From NCBI GenBank assembly GCA_016098155.1, contig JAAAJB010000019.1:1-64000 (forward strand): a DNA stretch of 64,000 nucleotides. The letters are read 5' to 3'. Shown here in pieces: positions 32,446 through 46,449 of this stretch (position 1 is its first letter; the number at the start of each line of letters is the position of its first letter). A program made the position numbers and the translations under genes. The notes under the pieces were generated by a model. That model made no database searches. It was not told the DNA's origin and worked only from the letters and a program-made list of their open reading frames with translations. This DNA is from Actinomortierella ambigua. Taxonomy: Eukaryota > Mortierellomycota > Mortierellomycetes > Mortierellales > Mortierellaceae.

Positions 32446-34428
32446 ATGTCTCTCACATCGTCGCGCGTAGGTAGGTGGACCAGAACCTCTCAATGTCCCA
32501 GGTTCAATGTCTCGAATCTTTTATTCTGTTTTCTACTCATGCTTCATGGTGGCAAAACTTTTACTAAAATACACATTGACATTCATGCTCCCACTGACAT
32601 TCCAGACAAGGGTACAACGAGGTTTGCTCCAAAGCTAAAGGCTCGCCCGACCAGGAAACAAACCGGTGCCCCATCGGCGTCGGACGAGTCGACGCCTACA
32701 CCCTCAACGCCATCGACTATCGACCAGTCTGCTGCGTCGTCTACCACATTTGCCTCCACTGCTGCCTTTGACAACCAGAGCAACGGATCAACCACTCCAA
32801 CGGCAACTGGCACTCCTGCCGGAACACCCACCGTTACCCCTTCGACACAGGTTGCACCTCTTCCCCTTGCGACCTCGTCTTCGTCCTCGACCTCGTCGCC
32901 CATCGTTCCTGTGACCTTTCCTCATATCGGACCAAAATCTCCTACATTTTCGCCAGCAAGACTGAAGGACAGGGTGCCGAGCATAGCCTCCTCGTCCTCC
33001 AGCGCTGCCATCTCAGCTGCGAATACCTCCCCATCTACTTTGTCTAAATCCTCTACGCCATTACCATTATCGTCACCATCTTCAGGGGTACCTGTCGTGG
33101 CCCCCTCCTCAACATCTTCGTCTGCCGGCACTGCCATCTCCATTCCAGGCAGCAATAGCAAAAGGAACTCGAGCACAGGCACTGCAATCGATACACCCAC
33201 ATCAAGCAATTCCCGAAAAGCTGGCACTTCAACAAACACGAAGCAGGCTTCATTAATTTCAGTCCCTACCTCAAGACCGAGACACTCACATGCCGGTGAT
33301 CAAAATGAAGATACAGGCGCTGCATCGCCGTCGACACCCACTACTCCAGGAGGCGGTGCATCGAAGCGGAGAGCCAGTGTTCAAAGGTCATCGGATCGAG
33401 GCAAGAAGGTTGCAAGGCGCAAGCAGGAGGAGGGAGGCGATCAGGAAGGCGATGGATACGGTGGTGAAGGTGGCGAGGAGGGGGGTCTTGTTGATGAGGA
33501 AGATGAAGACTTTGTGCCCGACTATTCCGACACACCCATGTTTGAGTTTGTCCGTGATATGGGGGCCGGTAGACGATCCGCGATGTTCGTGGAAAAGGAG
33601 CGACTTTGGGATCAGCAGCGAGAGCGTGAACGTGAGGCTCGGAAACGGAGAGAGGCTGGACTGGAGGAGGCCCTGGACAATAGAGGTCGGTTCATGAAGG
33701 AGCCAACACCCAAACCCCAAACCCCACGATCGTAAGTCTTTTTTTTGATCCGATAATGACAATTATTTCGGTCACTATCATGCCAGGCGTCAAAGTTGAT
33801 ATGATCTTTTATCTCCTTTTTTAATTATTTTATTTTATTTTTTTACTTTGGCTACAATAGTTTTGGACCCAAAGTCCGAGTAGTCGATGGAAAGATGGTG
33901 CTAGACGAAGATTCCTTGCAAATTGACCATTCAGAACTGGAGGCGCCGCAGGACGAAGGGCCAATGGAGTACGTTGAAGAGTCGGCCTCAACGACCTACA
34001 TCAACAGCACATCATACTCGAACAAAAACCGAGGAGAAAAGTGGACACCAAGGGAGACCGATCTCTTTTATGAGGCGTTGTCACAGTGGGGAACAGACTT
34101 TGGCATCATTCATAAAATGTTTCCGTCAAAGTCGCGCATTGCAGTGCGAAACAAATTCAAGCGCGAGGATCGCATCAACAAGGCGCGTGTCGAGGCGGCG
34201 CTGACAAACAAGACACCAATCGATCTGGAGCAGTATTCGAAGATGACCGCCTATACCTTCTCGGACATGACGGAAGAGGAGATCCTTGGCAACATTCAGA
34301 AGGAGGAGGAGGAGAAGGCCAAGATGCTAATCAAGAGCGAAGAGCAGCTAGATGAACAGGAGCCAGAACCTGAACCGGAGCCTGAGCCAGAGGAGGAGAT
34401 TGTGGAAGAGATTGTTGGCACCATCTAA
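32446..34428 (+). CDS. TFIIIB subunit B'' (BDP1), RNA polymerase III factor
   Basis: Three exons: 32446-32470 (a 25-base first exon), 32606-33731 and 33861-34428, encoding 572 residues. It is the SANT-domain subunit of TFIIIB, which with TBP and BRF1 positions RNA polymerase III at tRNA, 5S and U6 genes. A short conserved N-terminus (MSLTSSRV joined to DKGTTRFAPKLKARPTRK) is typical of fungal BDP1. A Ser/Thr/Pro-rich disordered stretch of about 240 residues follows, then an acidic segment (DEEDEDFVPDYSDTPMFEF) and a basic helix. The SANT domain lies near residues 437-490 (EKWTPRETDLFYEALSQWG, then IAVRNKFKREDRIN). The C-terminus is Glu/Pro-rich. The tiny first exon is supported by phase and by the family N-terminus. 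Confidence 0.9.
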
Positions 34429-35890
34429 TGGTTTGATAGCGAAACAGTCTATTGTCACCATAGGCCCAGCTCAAATGAAATGCGACGCATATTTTTTTTT
34501 CCGCCTGACACGTCAGGGAGAGAGGGTTGGATTACTGGATAGAAACATGCGCTTCAGCACCAAGAGCTCGACTGGGGGAGGAGGGGTAAACGGAGAGAAA
34601 GGAAGATAAAAAAAAGTGGAAGGACACAGCTTAAATGTCATCTCGTGGTCGATCCATTGATTCCTGGCTGATCGTTGCAGGGATGCCTGGATGTCTGGCT
34701 GAACCGATGTTGTCAGCCGTATGTATTTGTAGTCTCCTTTTGCAGCTGAGGCCTAAAATTGCGAAAGCGAGATTGGCTATTTCTGGTGTGTTGGAACACC
34801 CCCCGCCCCTCAGGAGGTTAGGGAGGTCCTAAAGGTGGCAATTGAGTGGCGCGCATTCTTCCTTCGGCATTGGTGGATCGCCTCATTTTTATTTGGCTTG
34901 ACCCTGCACCCCGTCAGGCACATAAAACATTGGGATGACACGCAAAACTTACCAATGCCCCTTGTGGCATGCACCATCCGCCTCCTTTCTTGTACAAGGT
35001 CTGGTGTACCCCTTCCCCTTTATTGTTCTCACTCGTTGTAGGAACAAACACACACAAGCCAAGGTACCTTACTCGAGAAAAGGAGCGTGCTCTGCTAGTG
35101 CTCGCAGCCAGCATAAACAACGGTGCTCACCACACCAAAAAAGAAATCGTAAGCGAGTAAAGGATACCCCCTCTTTTGGAAAGAAGTAGGCGATTAAAGT
35201 AGCTGTCGCTCGAATACACCAAGGGACCAAGGAATGGCCGAGAGCGGGACACCAAGTGTTACAAGGATCTGCTGGTTCGTCTGTCAGGCCCTGTTGTGTT
35301 TAGTGGTCCCTGAGTGCATGCATGGCCAACCTATGATATAAGAGGCTGGATTCTCTCCTTGAGTTGTTTATGCCCCCCCCCCTCCCCGCCAGCGGCTGAA
35401 TGCGTTGCCCACCCGCCTTCGCTGCCATGTCCCACCGATGGACACTTCTTTTCCTGTTCTTCTTCTTCTTCCTTCCCCTCTTCTTGTCTTCAGAGACCTA
35501 AGAGTCTTTTGGCTTGAATCGAAGGGAAGAGAAAGAGAACTCAGTAATTGGCGCATGTTGAGGGCATGTAACACAGAGTGAAAAAAAGGGACAGCGAGGT
35601 AAGGAACAGGAGAAGGCAGTGGTGGAGGTCATTGTCGTCGTGGTAGTGGTTGCGGTAGTGGTGGAGATCGTTCGGCCTTCCCCAGTCCAAGACCAAGCTG
35701 GGCCAGACTGGGACACTCAGTTACGAGACCTCCAACTTCACTGCAACGTCTCTCCCCTCTCCCTTTTTCTCTCATATTTTTTTCTTTGCCTGGTTACCCC
35801 AAAAGCACATACACACAGACATACATCCGTTCATCCACTCCTGTCCTAGAACGGGCTGCAGAAGCACTAAAGCACTGACCACAGTGACCA

Positions 35891-35920
35891 CGGCGACCAC
35901 GGCGACCACGGCGACCACAA
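35891..35920. repeat. 9-bp minisatellite (GGCGACCAC)n
   Basis: About three perfect copies with degenerate flanking units (from 35879 to about 35930). Confidence 0.8.
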
Positions 35921-36020
35921 CGGCGACGACGTACCCTTTGGCTTCCCCATGCCGTTGCGACCATCTGAACGAGCACTCCCTCACCACCACTCCCCCACCA
36001 TCTCACACCTCGTACTTTCT

Positions 36021-36125
36021 TCTCTTCTTGTCTCTCTCCCTCTCTCTCTCCTCTCCTATCCCTCCCTCCCTCCCTCCCTCCGTCTCTCTCTCTCTCTCTC
36101 TCATTCTCTCTCTCTCTCTCTTTCC
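36021..36125. repeat. CT-rich microsatellite block
   Basis: Runs of (CT)n and (CCCT)n on the sense strand, 450-560 bases upstream of the RhoGEF start, similar to leaders of other genes in the window. Confidence 0.85.
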
Positions 36126-36579
36126 TTTCGAATAGCACCATCCTGCTCTGAAAATTCATTCGTTCGTCGAAACTCCCCGTCAATATTAATATCGTCCGTT
36201 CACCCATCCATCCCCATCCCTCCTTCCCCTTCTCATCCCTTCAATTAGCCTAAGAGACACCAGGCCCCGTCGCTGAATGATCCTCTTCTCTCTTTCTCTT
36301 TCTCTTATCGTATGTACATCGATATCACTATCGCTTCGATCGACCGCCTTCATTCATTCCTTCCTTCCTTCCTACCTTCCTTCCTTCCCCCTCCTCCTCA
36401 TCCCCCCCCCCATCTCCACCTACCGCCACCCCCTTCGACCGCCCACATTGCCAGTATTCCCACCCACCTGCCTCAACATCAAAATCTGCACAAAGTATCA
36501 CCCACACACGCATTTCCACCATTTCCACGCACCATTCTCCTCACACCTATTGGTAGCTACCTAGTGCCCTCCCTCAAAG

Positions 36580-39500
36580 ATGATATCCACCGCAAACACC
36601 GACTCTCCGCGCTCATTAACATTCACCCAGGAAGCTCTATCGAACGACCTGTCCTTCTATACTCCATCCACGCCTGCGTCGACTTCTGCTGCCTCCTCTC
36701 CCTCTATCTCTATCTCACCCTCACCGGCACCTTCCATGAACACTGGCATTGTCTCTGAACTACCCTCTATTCACCACGAAGACAAGGGGCGGAGAGAGAC
36801 CTTGTCGAGTCAATCCCATCGTCGGGCTATCCGCCGCCTAATCACGTCGTCTGACGTTGCCCTCCCACTCCACCTTAGCCGCCCTTCGACAGCAGCCTCT
36901 ACACCATCATCACCATCCACCTCCGTTTGCACAATTTCCCCCTCCATCACTCACACCCCCTCGCAGGCAGTCCATGACACAAACCCATCCGCTCCTGTGG
37001 AACACCTTCCCCGCCTCACAATCCAATCTCCTAATGGCCAGCATTCGCACTCGCTGCGATCATCCATTGCCTCCACTTGCACACCATCCTCGCCCGTGTC
37101 TCCTCTCGCCAATCCATCCATTCGTTTGCTGAATGGATTAAACTCCAGTTCTATGTGTCGGTCAAGCACAGGGGCGGAAGGAGGAGGCACAAATTGTTCG
37201 TTCTCGAGACGCCGGACAGAATCATGGCTAGCGCAGAGCACGACGCCGGCCACCCTCCACTCACAAGAGCGGCTCCTGCTATTGCCAGCCTTGAATGATC
37301 AGGAGGTGACCTTGGAGGGTTCACATGAGCATGAGCCTGGTTTGGATGCATCGGAATCGAATTCGTCATGCAAGGAGTACTCGATTCAGGGGAGGGTGTG
37401 TCATGGTGCTGACAACGAATTCCAAGCATTCAGTGTGGCTACAGCGCCTATGGCGGTCAAAGTGATTTCGCAGCCAATAGGAGACAGGGAAGTGGGTGCT
37501 ACGCGTCGAGATCCATTGATCAAGGTTCAACGGCAATGCGCATGCAGGTACGGTGATACGACGTTCTCTCTCGCAGCTTTGCTTACCCATTGGATGAGAG
37601 GTCTCCAGCCAGTGGTCCTTATGACGAGAGCGCGACGCTTGCGCTTAAAACGACGCGCTCAAAGGTCGGCCGTTACTGCTGCCACTTGCTTGCCTCATAG
37701 ACGGTTGCGATCAAGGACCTCAGCGGCGACAATGGTGTTTCAAGTCAGTCGACGAAGGCGATGCGCCTCAGATGGTCAGGGTACTGTGGAGGACAAAATG
37801 CTCTCAAGTCGCAACTTTGTGATTACCAGGCCAATGTGCATAGTTGCACGTCATGGTCACGATGGTCGCTCGCTCAATAGTACCAATAGAGGTGTGCCCC
37901 AGCCGGGTCAGCATCAAAACACTCTACGGCTGGAGGGTGTCAGGGTGTTCCAGCTCGACGGGGCTGCCCACACTTCATGCACTCAGCCCACAATCCCTGA
38001 TCGATCCCAACTGCTGCTATCGCGGCAATCTCCTTGTTCAGTTGCCTCTGTACGTTTGACAGAAATGACGCCGAGTTTCCAAAATTGCAACAAACCTCTG
38101 CCCCCGCCACCAGCAGGCGAACGCCCCCTAATGTCGTCGGTGCCAAGGTGGCGACATGTGGTTGAGGGGACAGAAGAGCCAGAGTGTGATCGCTGGCTGA
38201 GGACAGCCTGTACGTCAACAGGCACCGCAGCTTCTTGTGAAGGGTCATCCATGGTTCTGAGCAACTTGGCGTCATGCTGGCAACTGGAACCAGGTATGAA
38301 GCTGCCCGATGGGGTACATGGGGGAGGGGCGGAAAAGCCTGACGTCTTTCTCCCTTTGTTCATCAGACAGGAGGAATGAAGGAAGGAGGAAGGAGTGATA
38401 CGTTAGGGTGGGATCAACTCCCTTCCCCTCTCTCTTTCACTGTCTCACTGTCTCTGTTCTCTCTCTCTCTCTCTCTGTCTCCACATACATTCACGCACTT
38501 TTTTTTGTCGGAGAATCACCCGATAACGCCTATCACCGACTACCATCCATGGTATCACTTCTCTCTCCATACTTCTCTTTCTCTCTCATGTCTCTTTTCC
38601 CCCCAAAGAGCTTGCATCGGTCGCATAATCTCTATTTCACCCTTCTTCTTCTTCTTTTTCTTCTTCGTATCACTCTTCCTCCTGTCTTGCCCCCTCCAAA
38701 ATTTTTCTCTTACTCACATTTCCCGTGCCATCCTCCTCCTCTGGCAACTATACCCTGTCTTGATCTCCCTGCATTTTGAAATAGACACTCAAACGACTGC
38801 CGGGTCGGCCACTATACCATCTCAATCAACAATCCGTTCCAACCCTGTAGCCCGTCTCAACGCCTTTCGTTTCCCAGCTCACGAATCGACCAGGATCGAT
38901 CAGGACCTTGCACTTCCCACCATCTCGCATACTTTTGATCGGCCTATACTCTCTCACTCACGTCACTTAAGCCTGCCAACCTGGACAGGGATGGCGGAGA
39001 AGTACCCTCAGCAGCAGCTACGACCTCATCAGTCCCCCCAGCCTACTTGCGAGGAGCCTAGCGATGCCCACCAATCTCGCTTTTCTCATCCCACAGTACC
39101 CATTTGTTCGTCTCAGCAGCAACAGCAACAACAACAGCAACAATACTGCCCAAAGAATAACCCGGTAGAGGCACCACATCCCCACAGCCGTCTGTCTCCA
39201 CAAGGATCTGTCGAAAAAGCCTTGTTGATGCCTCAGGATGGTGATCAGACTGTGGCTCACACCATCACCTCGTCTGGCGCTACAAAGGAATATGTCCGCA
39301 CTGATGAACTTCCATCACTTCATACCCAGCCACATCAAGCCTCACGAAGAGGTGTTTCCTTTCAGCGCTTTTCTATGGTCGACCATCGAGACTGGGTACA
39401 GTCTGCAGTATCCAGCCCTCTCGCGTCCTTGACCATAGCCGGGCAGCTTTCACCATCCCTGAGGAGATGGGGAAGTTGTAGCCAGCTTCTCCTCCGTCAT

Positions 39501-42500
39501 CGGCCATCACGCAGTCTGGACACTTCGACGAAAATACTGCAGAGTCTGCAGGCGCGACGTATCAACAAGCCGGATGCCAAAGTACTTCGACTTCCTGACA
39601 TTCAGACAAGCTGCAGGAAGAATATGTTCCTGCAAGTTTATGCAGACTCAGTTCACGACGCCTCACGTACATTTGCGTCCACGCAGACTACATCGACAAC
39701 GAGCGATATCTCCGACTTTGCATCCTCTGCGCTGCCCACGCCGATCTCGATTCAGTCCAGTGCAACTGGCTACAGCCCCTTTGTGCCGGTGGACGGCGAT
39801 CGTCTCCCTGCTTTTCAACGGGCGACAGATAATACCCAGCCTGATGATAACACCGGCGCAACAATGCTGTGCAACGAAGGCGACGATAACCTGTCACCCT
39901 CGGTGCATACCACCAGAACTGGCGATCAGGCAATCATGGGGCACAATATACCTTTTATTCAACATCATCAGCCGGAAAGTCCCGATGGCGTACATGAGCG
40001 ACTACAACGTGCAACGGCAGGAGGCATGGCGGGAGGCATGGCAGGAGGCATGGCAGCTGCTGAGAGCTATGTTCCTCCCGCCCAGCAGTTTTCCCCAGAG
40101 CACCCTACTACTGGAAAGGACAGTAGCGGTAATTTTGCAGGGCGCCGTGATCTTGACTGTTCATCACCCTCGCTGATCGATAGCCCACAGTCGATGCAAC
40201 TAAGTCCACCAACTGCTGACACTTCAGATGCTCAGACTGCAGGACGGGGCGTTGGTGGAATGGCTATAGAGGCAGATTTACTTCATGATACCACAACACA
40301 TCACGAAACCAACCCTCGTGACGACAAAGACCGTAGAGACATCGAGGAGACTGTCTCCCACGTGGGTGTCGCGTCAGCACACCAAGAGCCAAGCACCATG
40401 CCGATACCATCGGCAGAAGATATTGAGGCAGAGGCGAAGAGACATTTGAAGCGTACACATGCTCTACGAGAATTTGAAACCACCGAGGAGAACTTTGTCG
40501 AAGACCTCGACAGTTTGGTGAATGTGAGTGATGCCGATGATTTTGCCCTACCATTTTACCACTTTTTCTCATTTTTTTTGAAGCCAGTGCTAAAGTACTT
40601 CTATCCATGGTTTTTTTTTCTTCCCGTCGTCGTTCAAATTAGGTTTTCATTCGCGTCCTCTCACAATGCAACTGGTTTCCTGAGGCTCTGCATAAACGCC
40701 TCGAAGGCACTATGATGGAGATGCTCAGAGTGCAGCAACAGTTTCTGGCCATGATTGCTCTTCCATCATCTCTGAAGGATTCAGACAAGGAGAACCAACC
40801 GTTTATTACCACGCAATACATCCAACATCTCTGCACATCATTTAATGAGATGGTAAATCAGTTATCCATTGAGCGTCATGGGAGGAAGGGTCACACAGAA
40901 TTCAACACATTTTTTGTATGCCGAGTTCTAAAAATGCCTCTAACACTGATCATCGTTTTTCTCCCTCATGGCTATCCATTTTTAGAGTCATTCGTGTCAT
41001 TTGTATGGCGGTTTCTGTGATGTCCGAGAGAAGACGCTGCGTCAGATCAATCGAGTAGCGAGCTCCTCTATGTATATATCATTTCAAACCAAGTGTAAGG
41101 AGAGGTTCCTTATTCGTCACCAAGAACGGAATATCACGCGCACAACATCTGGAGCGATCCCACGCCTTTCTGATATCAAAGACTTTCTCATCAAGCCCAT
41201 TCAGCGGGTTTGCCGATACCCACTCTTGGTCCAGGAGCTTATCCGACTGACAAAGGAGACGGATATGGAGCACGAGGACCTGACACATATGTTGGTGGTA
41301 GCCAAAGCCATGGCTGCTCATGTTGATGAGGCCCAGAAACTATATGAGCGGCGCCAGAAGACGGAAAAATTTATCGAATACGTGCCAGAGGTCACGGCCC
41401 CACGCAAGGCGAGCAATTACACCGTCTTGCAGCACCATCATCAACACCACCATCACCATTATCACCGCCACACTTTCTATGAAAGAGACTCTGTATACTA
41501 TACCCAGGGCGGTTTGACAAGCATCAAGCCTATCAGGGAGCAGCGGCGATCTTCAACAGGAAATGCGCCACAGCATACGCGCGTCGCCAGTTCGGGGGGC
41601 ATGGTCAGTTCAGGAGCAGCAGCAGCGATAGCAACGGCTCATTGCGTAGCAGGCAGCAGCAACAGCGACAGTCATGACGGAGGGCCGACCATCGTTCCCC
41701 CCGTCATGATGTTTGAGTCGATGATGTTGAACAAGGGATGCAGTCCGACTACGCCAACTCTTTTAGCGCCGTGCGAGGTTGTTTACCCCAGTAGCCTTTC
41801 ACGATCATACCTCAAGACCCTTGGGCCTCTACTAATGTTGAACGTATTGGAAGTCTATCATCTCAACAATCTTCCAGTTCGGTCGAAAATCTATGGATGT
41901 GTGCTCTTTGACACCATGCTGGTTATGATCAGCCCCAAGAAGGCCAGCTCCTATGAGCCTCGACATTGGTTACCACTACGTTTGCTCGAAATCGGCGAGG
42001 TGGATCCCGTTGTGGATGAGTTGGTGACAGATGCTGCCATTGCCCATTACTTGGATGAGCGTAAGTTGTCCTAAGCGTGAATTAAATGTGAGGGATGCTG
42101 ACTTCATTTGTGGCTCAAGGCTATTATTGCTACTTTCACTTTGTCACATGCTAACAAATGAAAAAAAAATAGATATTGCTAACACTGCCTTTCTCTTCAT
42201 ACATTCATTCTCGCAATAGGTCGTGATTTGTGCTGGCAGCTGACGTTTGGCGATCATATCTTTCTGTTAAGTGCCATCAACTCTGAGGAAAAGGCGATTT
42301 GGGTGACGGTCCTTCGGACCCAGATTGAGGCCGCCAAACGCAACGCAGAGCACCTGCGGACGCTGGCCTCAAACCGGGACAGTAACACGGCATCAGTAGC
42401 AGTGCTCTCCCAGATCTATCAAGGAATTCACGAAAAAACAGTTTCGTCGTTGCCCTGGAATACCCCTGGATCATCAAAGTCGAGTATGTCTCATGGTAGT

Positions 42501-45500
42501 GGTCCATGCAGTTGTAGTGGTTGTATCAACAGCAACAGCAGTAGCCCTGGATTGGGCATCGCCAAGTCTGGGAAGGGAGGTTCCAAAGGTAGCGGAGGAA
42601 ATACAGGAGCCTGTATTGCGAGCGCTCAGGTCATATCAACACGGTTTAACACATCCTCGCTGTCATCGTCCCAGTCATCAATGGCATCCCTCCCTCCCAC
42701 AAGCATGGAGACATCATCAACACCACTGGCGTCATGGAACCTCCTCGGAGGGAGTGCAGGTCGTGCAGCATCTAGGCTATCGACTGTCACAACGGCAAGC
42801 GTGGTCGATTCAACATCGTCGATGCATGAGGAAGACGACGATATTGAGAAAGAGGAGGCGGAGGTGGAGGAGCAGGAAGAGGAAGAAGAGGAGAAAGAGG
42901 TGGTCGGAGAGTGTTGCGAAGGCGATCTTGCAATGGAACGGAACGCAGAGTCAGCCTTAAGCCAACATAAGCAACTGTCGGATCTCCCTGTAGAAAGTCT
43001 GCTACCCCATCGCGGCGAAGCGCACCTCTGTGCCTCTCGTGAGTCGATACACAGTCGCACTCCCAGCAGCGACAATCAGCGCTACATGTCGGCTTGTGTG
43101 AATGCGACGACATTGAGCTTTGGCGGAGGTGATCGCAGTGTTACTGCCTCGTCCTGCAGCAATGTTGAACATTGTAACAAGTGCAAGCAATACTCACACA
43201 CCACTGGTCCGAACAACCAAGACACCGTGCGACATACACCATCCAACTCTGTCTCGACACCTGTTCTGCAGGGGTCCTCTTCTTTGACCACTCTCCGCCC
43301 TGGGTCGCCGCTCCCGCGAATTTTCTCTGAGCGCCGGCAGCGCAGCAACTCCGACGTCGTCTCTCGCAGCAGTGGGAGTGGGAGTGCCAGCGGGAGCCAC
43401 ACCGCTGGGCATGGTGTTGGTAGCTCGTGGGTCAACTCTCGTGAAGGCAAGATTACCACAACGCGCAACATGCTCAAAGAAGTATCGACGCAATGTACAT
43501 GGGATATTCCTGCCAGCCTCTCAGCGGCTTCGTCGCCTTCGCTTTCACGATCGAGCTCACAGTCGAACCGGCTCCTGGTCTCCCATGTAGGTGCGTCAGG
43601 CAGCAGTAGTAACCTTGCAGGGGTTCCTACACCACCAGGAGTCTACACCAATGGATTCATGACGCCCTTGATATCGCCTTTGAGCACTCAGCAACATGTC
43701 GGCGGGGTAATTATGGAGTACGGTGGAGAAGAAGGCGAGGAAAACACACCCTCACCACATCCCCATCAATCGCATCCCCAACACTACCATACCTTCACCG
43801 CGTCATCGCTGACAAATCGGTTCCTTCGCCGACGGGATTCTGGAGGCAAAGCAAGCATTGTGTCGCGAGCTTTCCTCTCGACACACTCATCGTTTGCTCC
43901 TCACCATCACCAAAACCATCATTCGATCTTTCACCAGCCACAGTCGCCACACCACCAATATGGCCATGGTTCGGACCACCAGCGAGACCATCGAATGACC
44001 ATTCCACGGTCAGGTTCCGACTCTAATGTGGGCACGATTTCATCCCCGTTACCCAATGCGCGACGACCTTCCGCAACGTCAAGTCTCGTTGCTACACTCA
44101 GCCTGAAAAAGTTGACGCATGGATCCTCATCTTCGATCAGTCTACCTCAGTCGATGGCGGCGACAGCCCCTGTAGATGAGGCGCCTGTCTCGCGTCGCTC
44201 GAGTCATTACGAATCCAGCATAAACAATGACAGCGAGGGCACTACCAAATCATCGTCCTCAACGCCGTTCCCAGTTGGCCATGTTGCTGGGAAACGGTCA
44301 GTCTCCTTTCACGAACATTCTTTCGCGTCCAGATTGTCATCGTCTTCCTTGTCGTTTCAAGCACCGGTGGTAGCTACTGAATCATCCGAGCCCTCCGCGG
44401 TCTCTTCACAGGTGCAGATCCCAGCCACGGCCGAATCCGCACAGGCGATCGTGACAGAGCTCCCTGAATTTTGTCAGGAAACGATCGACTCATTGCAGAG
44501 CGCAGCGATCATGGCACGCACACGTCGGACGACTAATAGTAGCGATGCGGCAGCGTCAGTGGTGCGGACGCGCGAGAGCAGCGTCAGCAGTGTGATGGCG
44601 CCGAGTGGTGGGCCAGGGAACGGGAGTCAGCCAGGCACGCCACGAGTGCTTGCGACGAATGCCATGTCGATGTTGAGTAGTCCGCCGATGACGGCGAGCT
44701 ATAACAACCCAGGGTGGGAGCCACCGGTTACTGTTCTAGTGACCTCCCCAAAGTCCATGGCGCGGTCATGGCATGCCGAGTCAGGGCTGGCGGCCCTGCA
44801 GCATCATGTGGGGCAATCCCAGCCATCACCACTGACCTTCCAACCTATTCCAGAAATTCAGCCACAGCCACAGCCGCAACAGCAGCATCATCGTGAATCT
44901 GGGATCGAGCGGATGTGGCATGCCATGGGCCGGACGTTTGGAGGTGGAGGGCGCCATGGATCGGGGAGTAGTGCAGGAGGAGCGGGAACAGTTGTAGGCG
45001 GCGCCATGTCTAACCTTATGCTTTCGAATATCAGTGCTCATCCTTCCACCGAAAGTTTGACTGTTGGTGGCACTGTCGGCCTCAACAAGCTAGCGGTTCC
45101 GAAAAAACGGTTCAGTACCGTCCTGGGCTTCAACCAGGGCAGCGAAAGTCCGTCGGCGAGCATTCATTCGGCAACATGTGGTAGTGTCGTGGTCACACCA
45201 TCCGATTACCAACATCCTCGTAACGACGAGGGTTGGAGAGGATTGGACTCGGGCAAGGCAACAGTCTCGGTTGCCGGCCAGCCACACCTGGAGGGAAAGC
45301 CTCTACCGCTTGTACCTTTGTCGACGATGAGCGCAGACAACGATGCTAGCAGCAGCCAGCGCAGCTGCGAGACGTTGCCGTCGCTCGAGTTGACGGCCCA
45401 TACAGATTTTCAGGGCAAGGAGACTCTTGCCCCTCAGAGTCTCGAAGGCCATGGTACGCCGCGGTTGAGAGAGCAGAGTCGAGAATGGTCGATCCGAAGG

Positions 45501-46337
45501 ACGATATCGCAAGTTCCGATGCCTTTGGTCCAAGGGCAGAAGGGCAAGGGGAAGCGAGATTCGTGGGCGGCCCACGCGTTGTCGATGGCTACGCCGACGA
45601 CTCTCATGGCCAACACAACAATCGGTGCAGCAGGGACGGGGTCATCGCCGGCAGCGATATCGGCATCATCCATTTCGCCTGGAAAAGCCAAGACGCGCTC
45701 CATCTTCAACACGGCGTTCAAAACGTTGATCAGCGGTGGTGGCGGTGGTGGTGGCCACAAGAAGAAGACGAGTAAGCACCAGCAATCACCCTTGATCTCT
45801 TCCCCTTGTTCGTCGACGGCCATGCTCTCGGCAGCGGCTACGGATGAGCACGGCCCTGGCGTCCATTTCTTTGGTCAGGACGGTATCCACCGCCATGGCA
45901 CGACGGCAATGGTGGACGGCCTCTTGCGGCCAGCCGGAGCGCCCCTCTCGGCGGCGATGGAAGAGCTACAAGAGGCGGATGAAGAGATCGATGTAGTGGA
46001 GCAAGTCGAGATCGTGGAGGTGGCGATTCACGAGGACGACAAAGACGAAGGTATCGAGGAGGAGGAGGAGGAGGAGGAGGAGGTCGAAGAAGAGGTTGTT
46101 GTTATTCAGCATGTGCCAGACGCCATCGACAGCGTTGAGCATGACAAGAGTTTGGCGTTGACGGAGATAGTGGGCGATGCTGAGACCAACAAGAGCGTGC
46201 CGAACGAGAGTGTGGAGGAGGGACAGACAGATAAGAGTGAGAAGGGAGTAGACAACGACAAGGAGGTCGGTGAGGGGCCTCGATTGGCAGTCGACGAAGG
46301 ATCGTCAGAGCCAGTGGAGATACTCTCCGCTGTGTAA
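36580..46337 (+). CDS. Large DH-PH Rho guanine-nucleotide exchange factor
   Basis: Proposed exons: 36580-38293, 38785-40523, 40643-40915, 40986-42060 and 42220-46337, encoding about 2972 residues. If exon 1 is not joined, a start at 38991 gives 2332. The DH domain runs from AKRHLKRTHALREFETTEENF through the CR3 helix (DIKDFLIKPIQRVCRYPLL). It promotes GDP release from a Rho-type GTPase for polarity or cell-wall control. A PH domain follows (YLKTLGPLLMLNVLEVYHL, then YGCVLFDTMLVMI, then DLCWQLTFGDHIFLL and ending IWVTVLRTQIE). A His-rich insertion (41430-41470) lies between DH and PH. The C-terminal 1350 residues are Ser/Gly/His-rich and end in acidic repeats ([13 protein letters not shown]). 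DH-PH exons are certain. Exon 1 is in phase across GTATGA...ATAG but has an Arg-rich doubtful stretch at 37550-37900. Confidence 0.82.
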
Positions 46338-46449
46338 TAAAAACAGCCGTTAGTCACGTGTCGGTCATTTCTCATTGGGTTCTTCAGGGTTCAAGGTGCG
46401 ATGTACTATTCTTCTTCCTTCATTGCAACACTTTCAGTCTCTCCATTTG

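Larger units (their letters stand above)
34429..36579. other. 2.1-kb intergenic region upstream of the RhoGEF gene
   Basis: No coding region is recognised. Features are a TATA-like TATAAGAG at 35337-35344, a 9-base minisatellite (GGCGACCAC) near 35891-35920 and long CT runs at 36021-36125. The last 500 bases are strongly pyrimidine-rich on the plus strand and probably form the RhoGEF leader. Confidence 0.55.

Noticed and set aside
38376..38784. Coding start at 38376 for the second RhoGEF block
   Set aside because: The translation is a Ser/Leu/Phe-rich product of pyrimidine tracts, typical of a leader or intron. A good acceptor at 38781-38784 follows.
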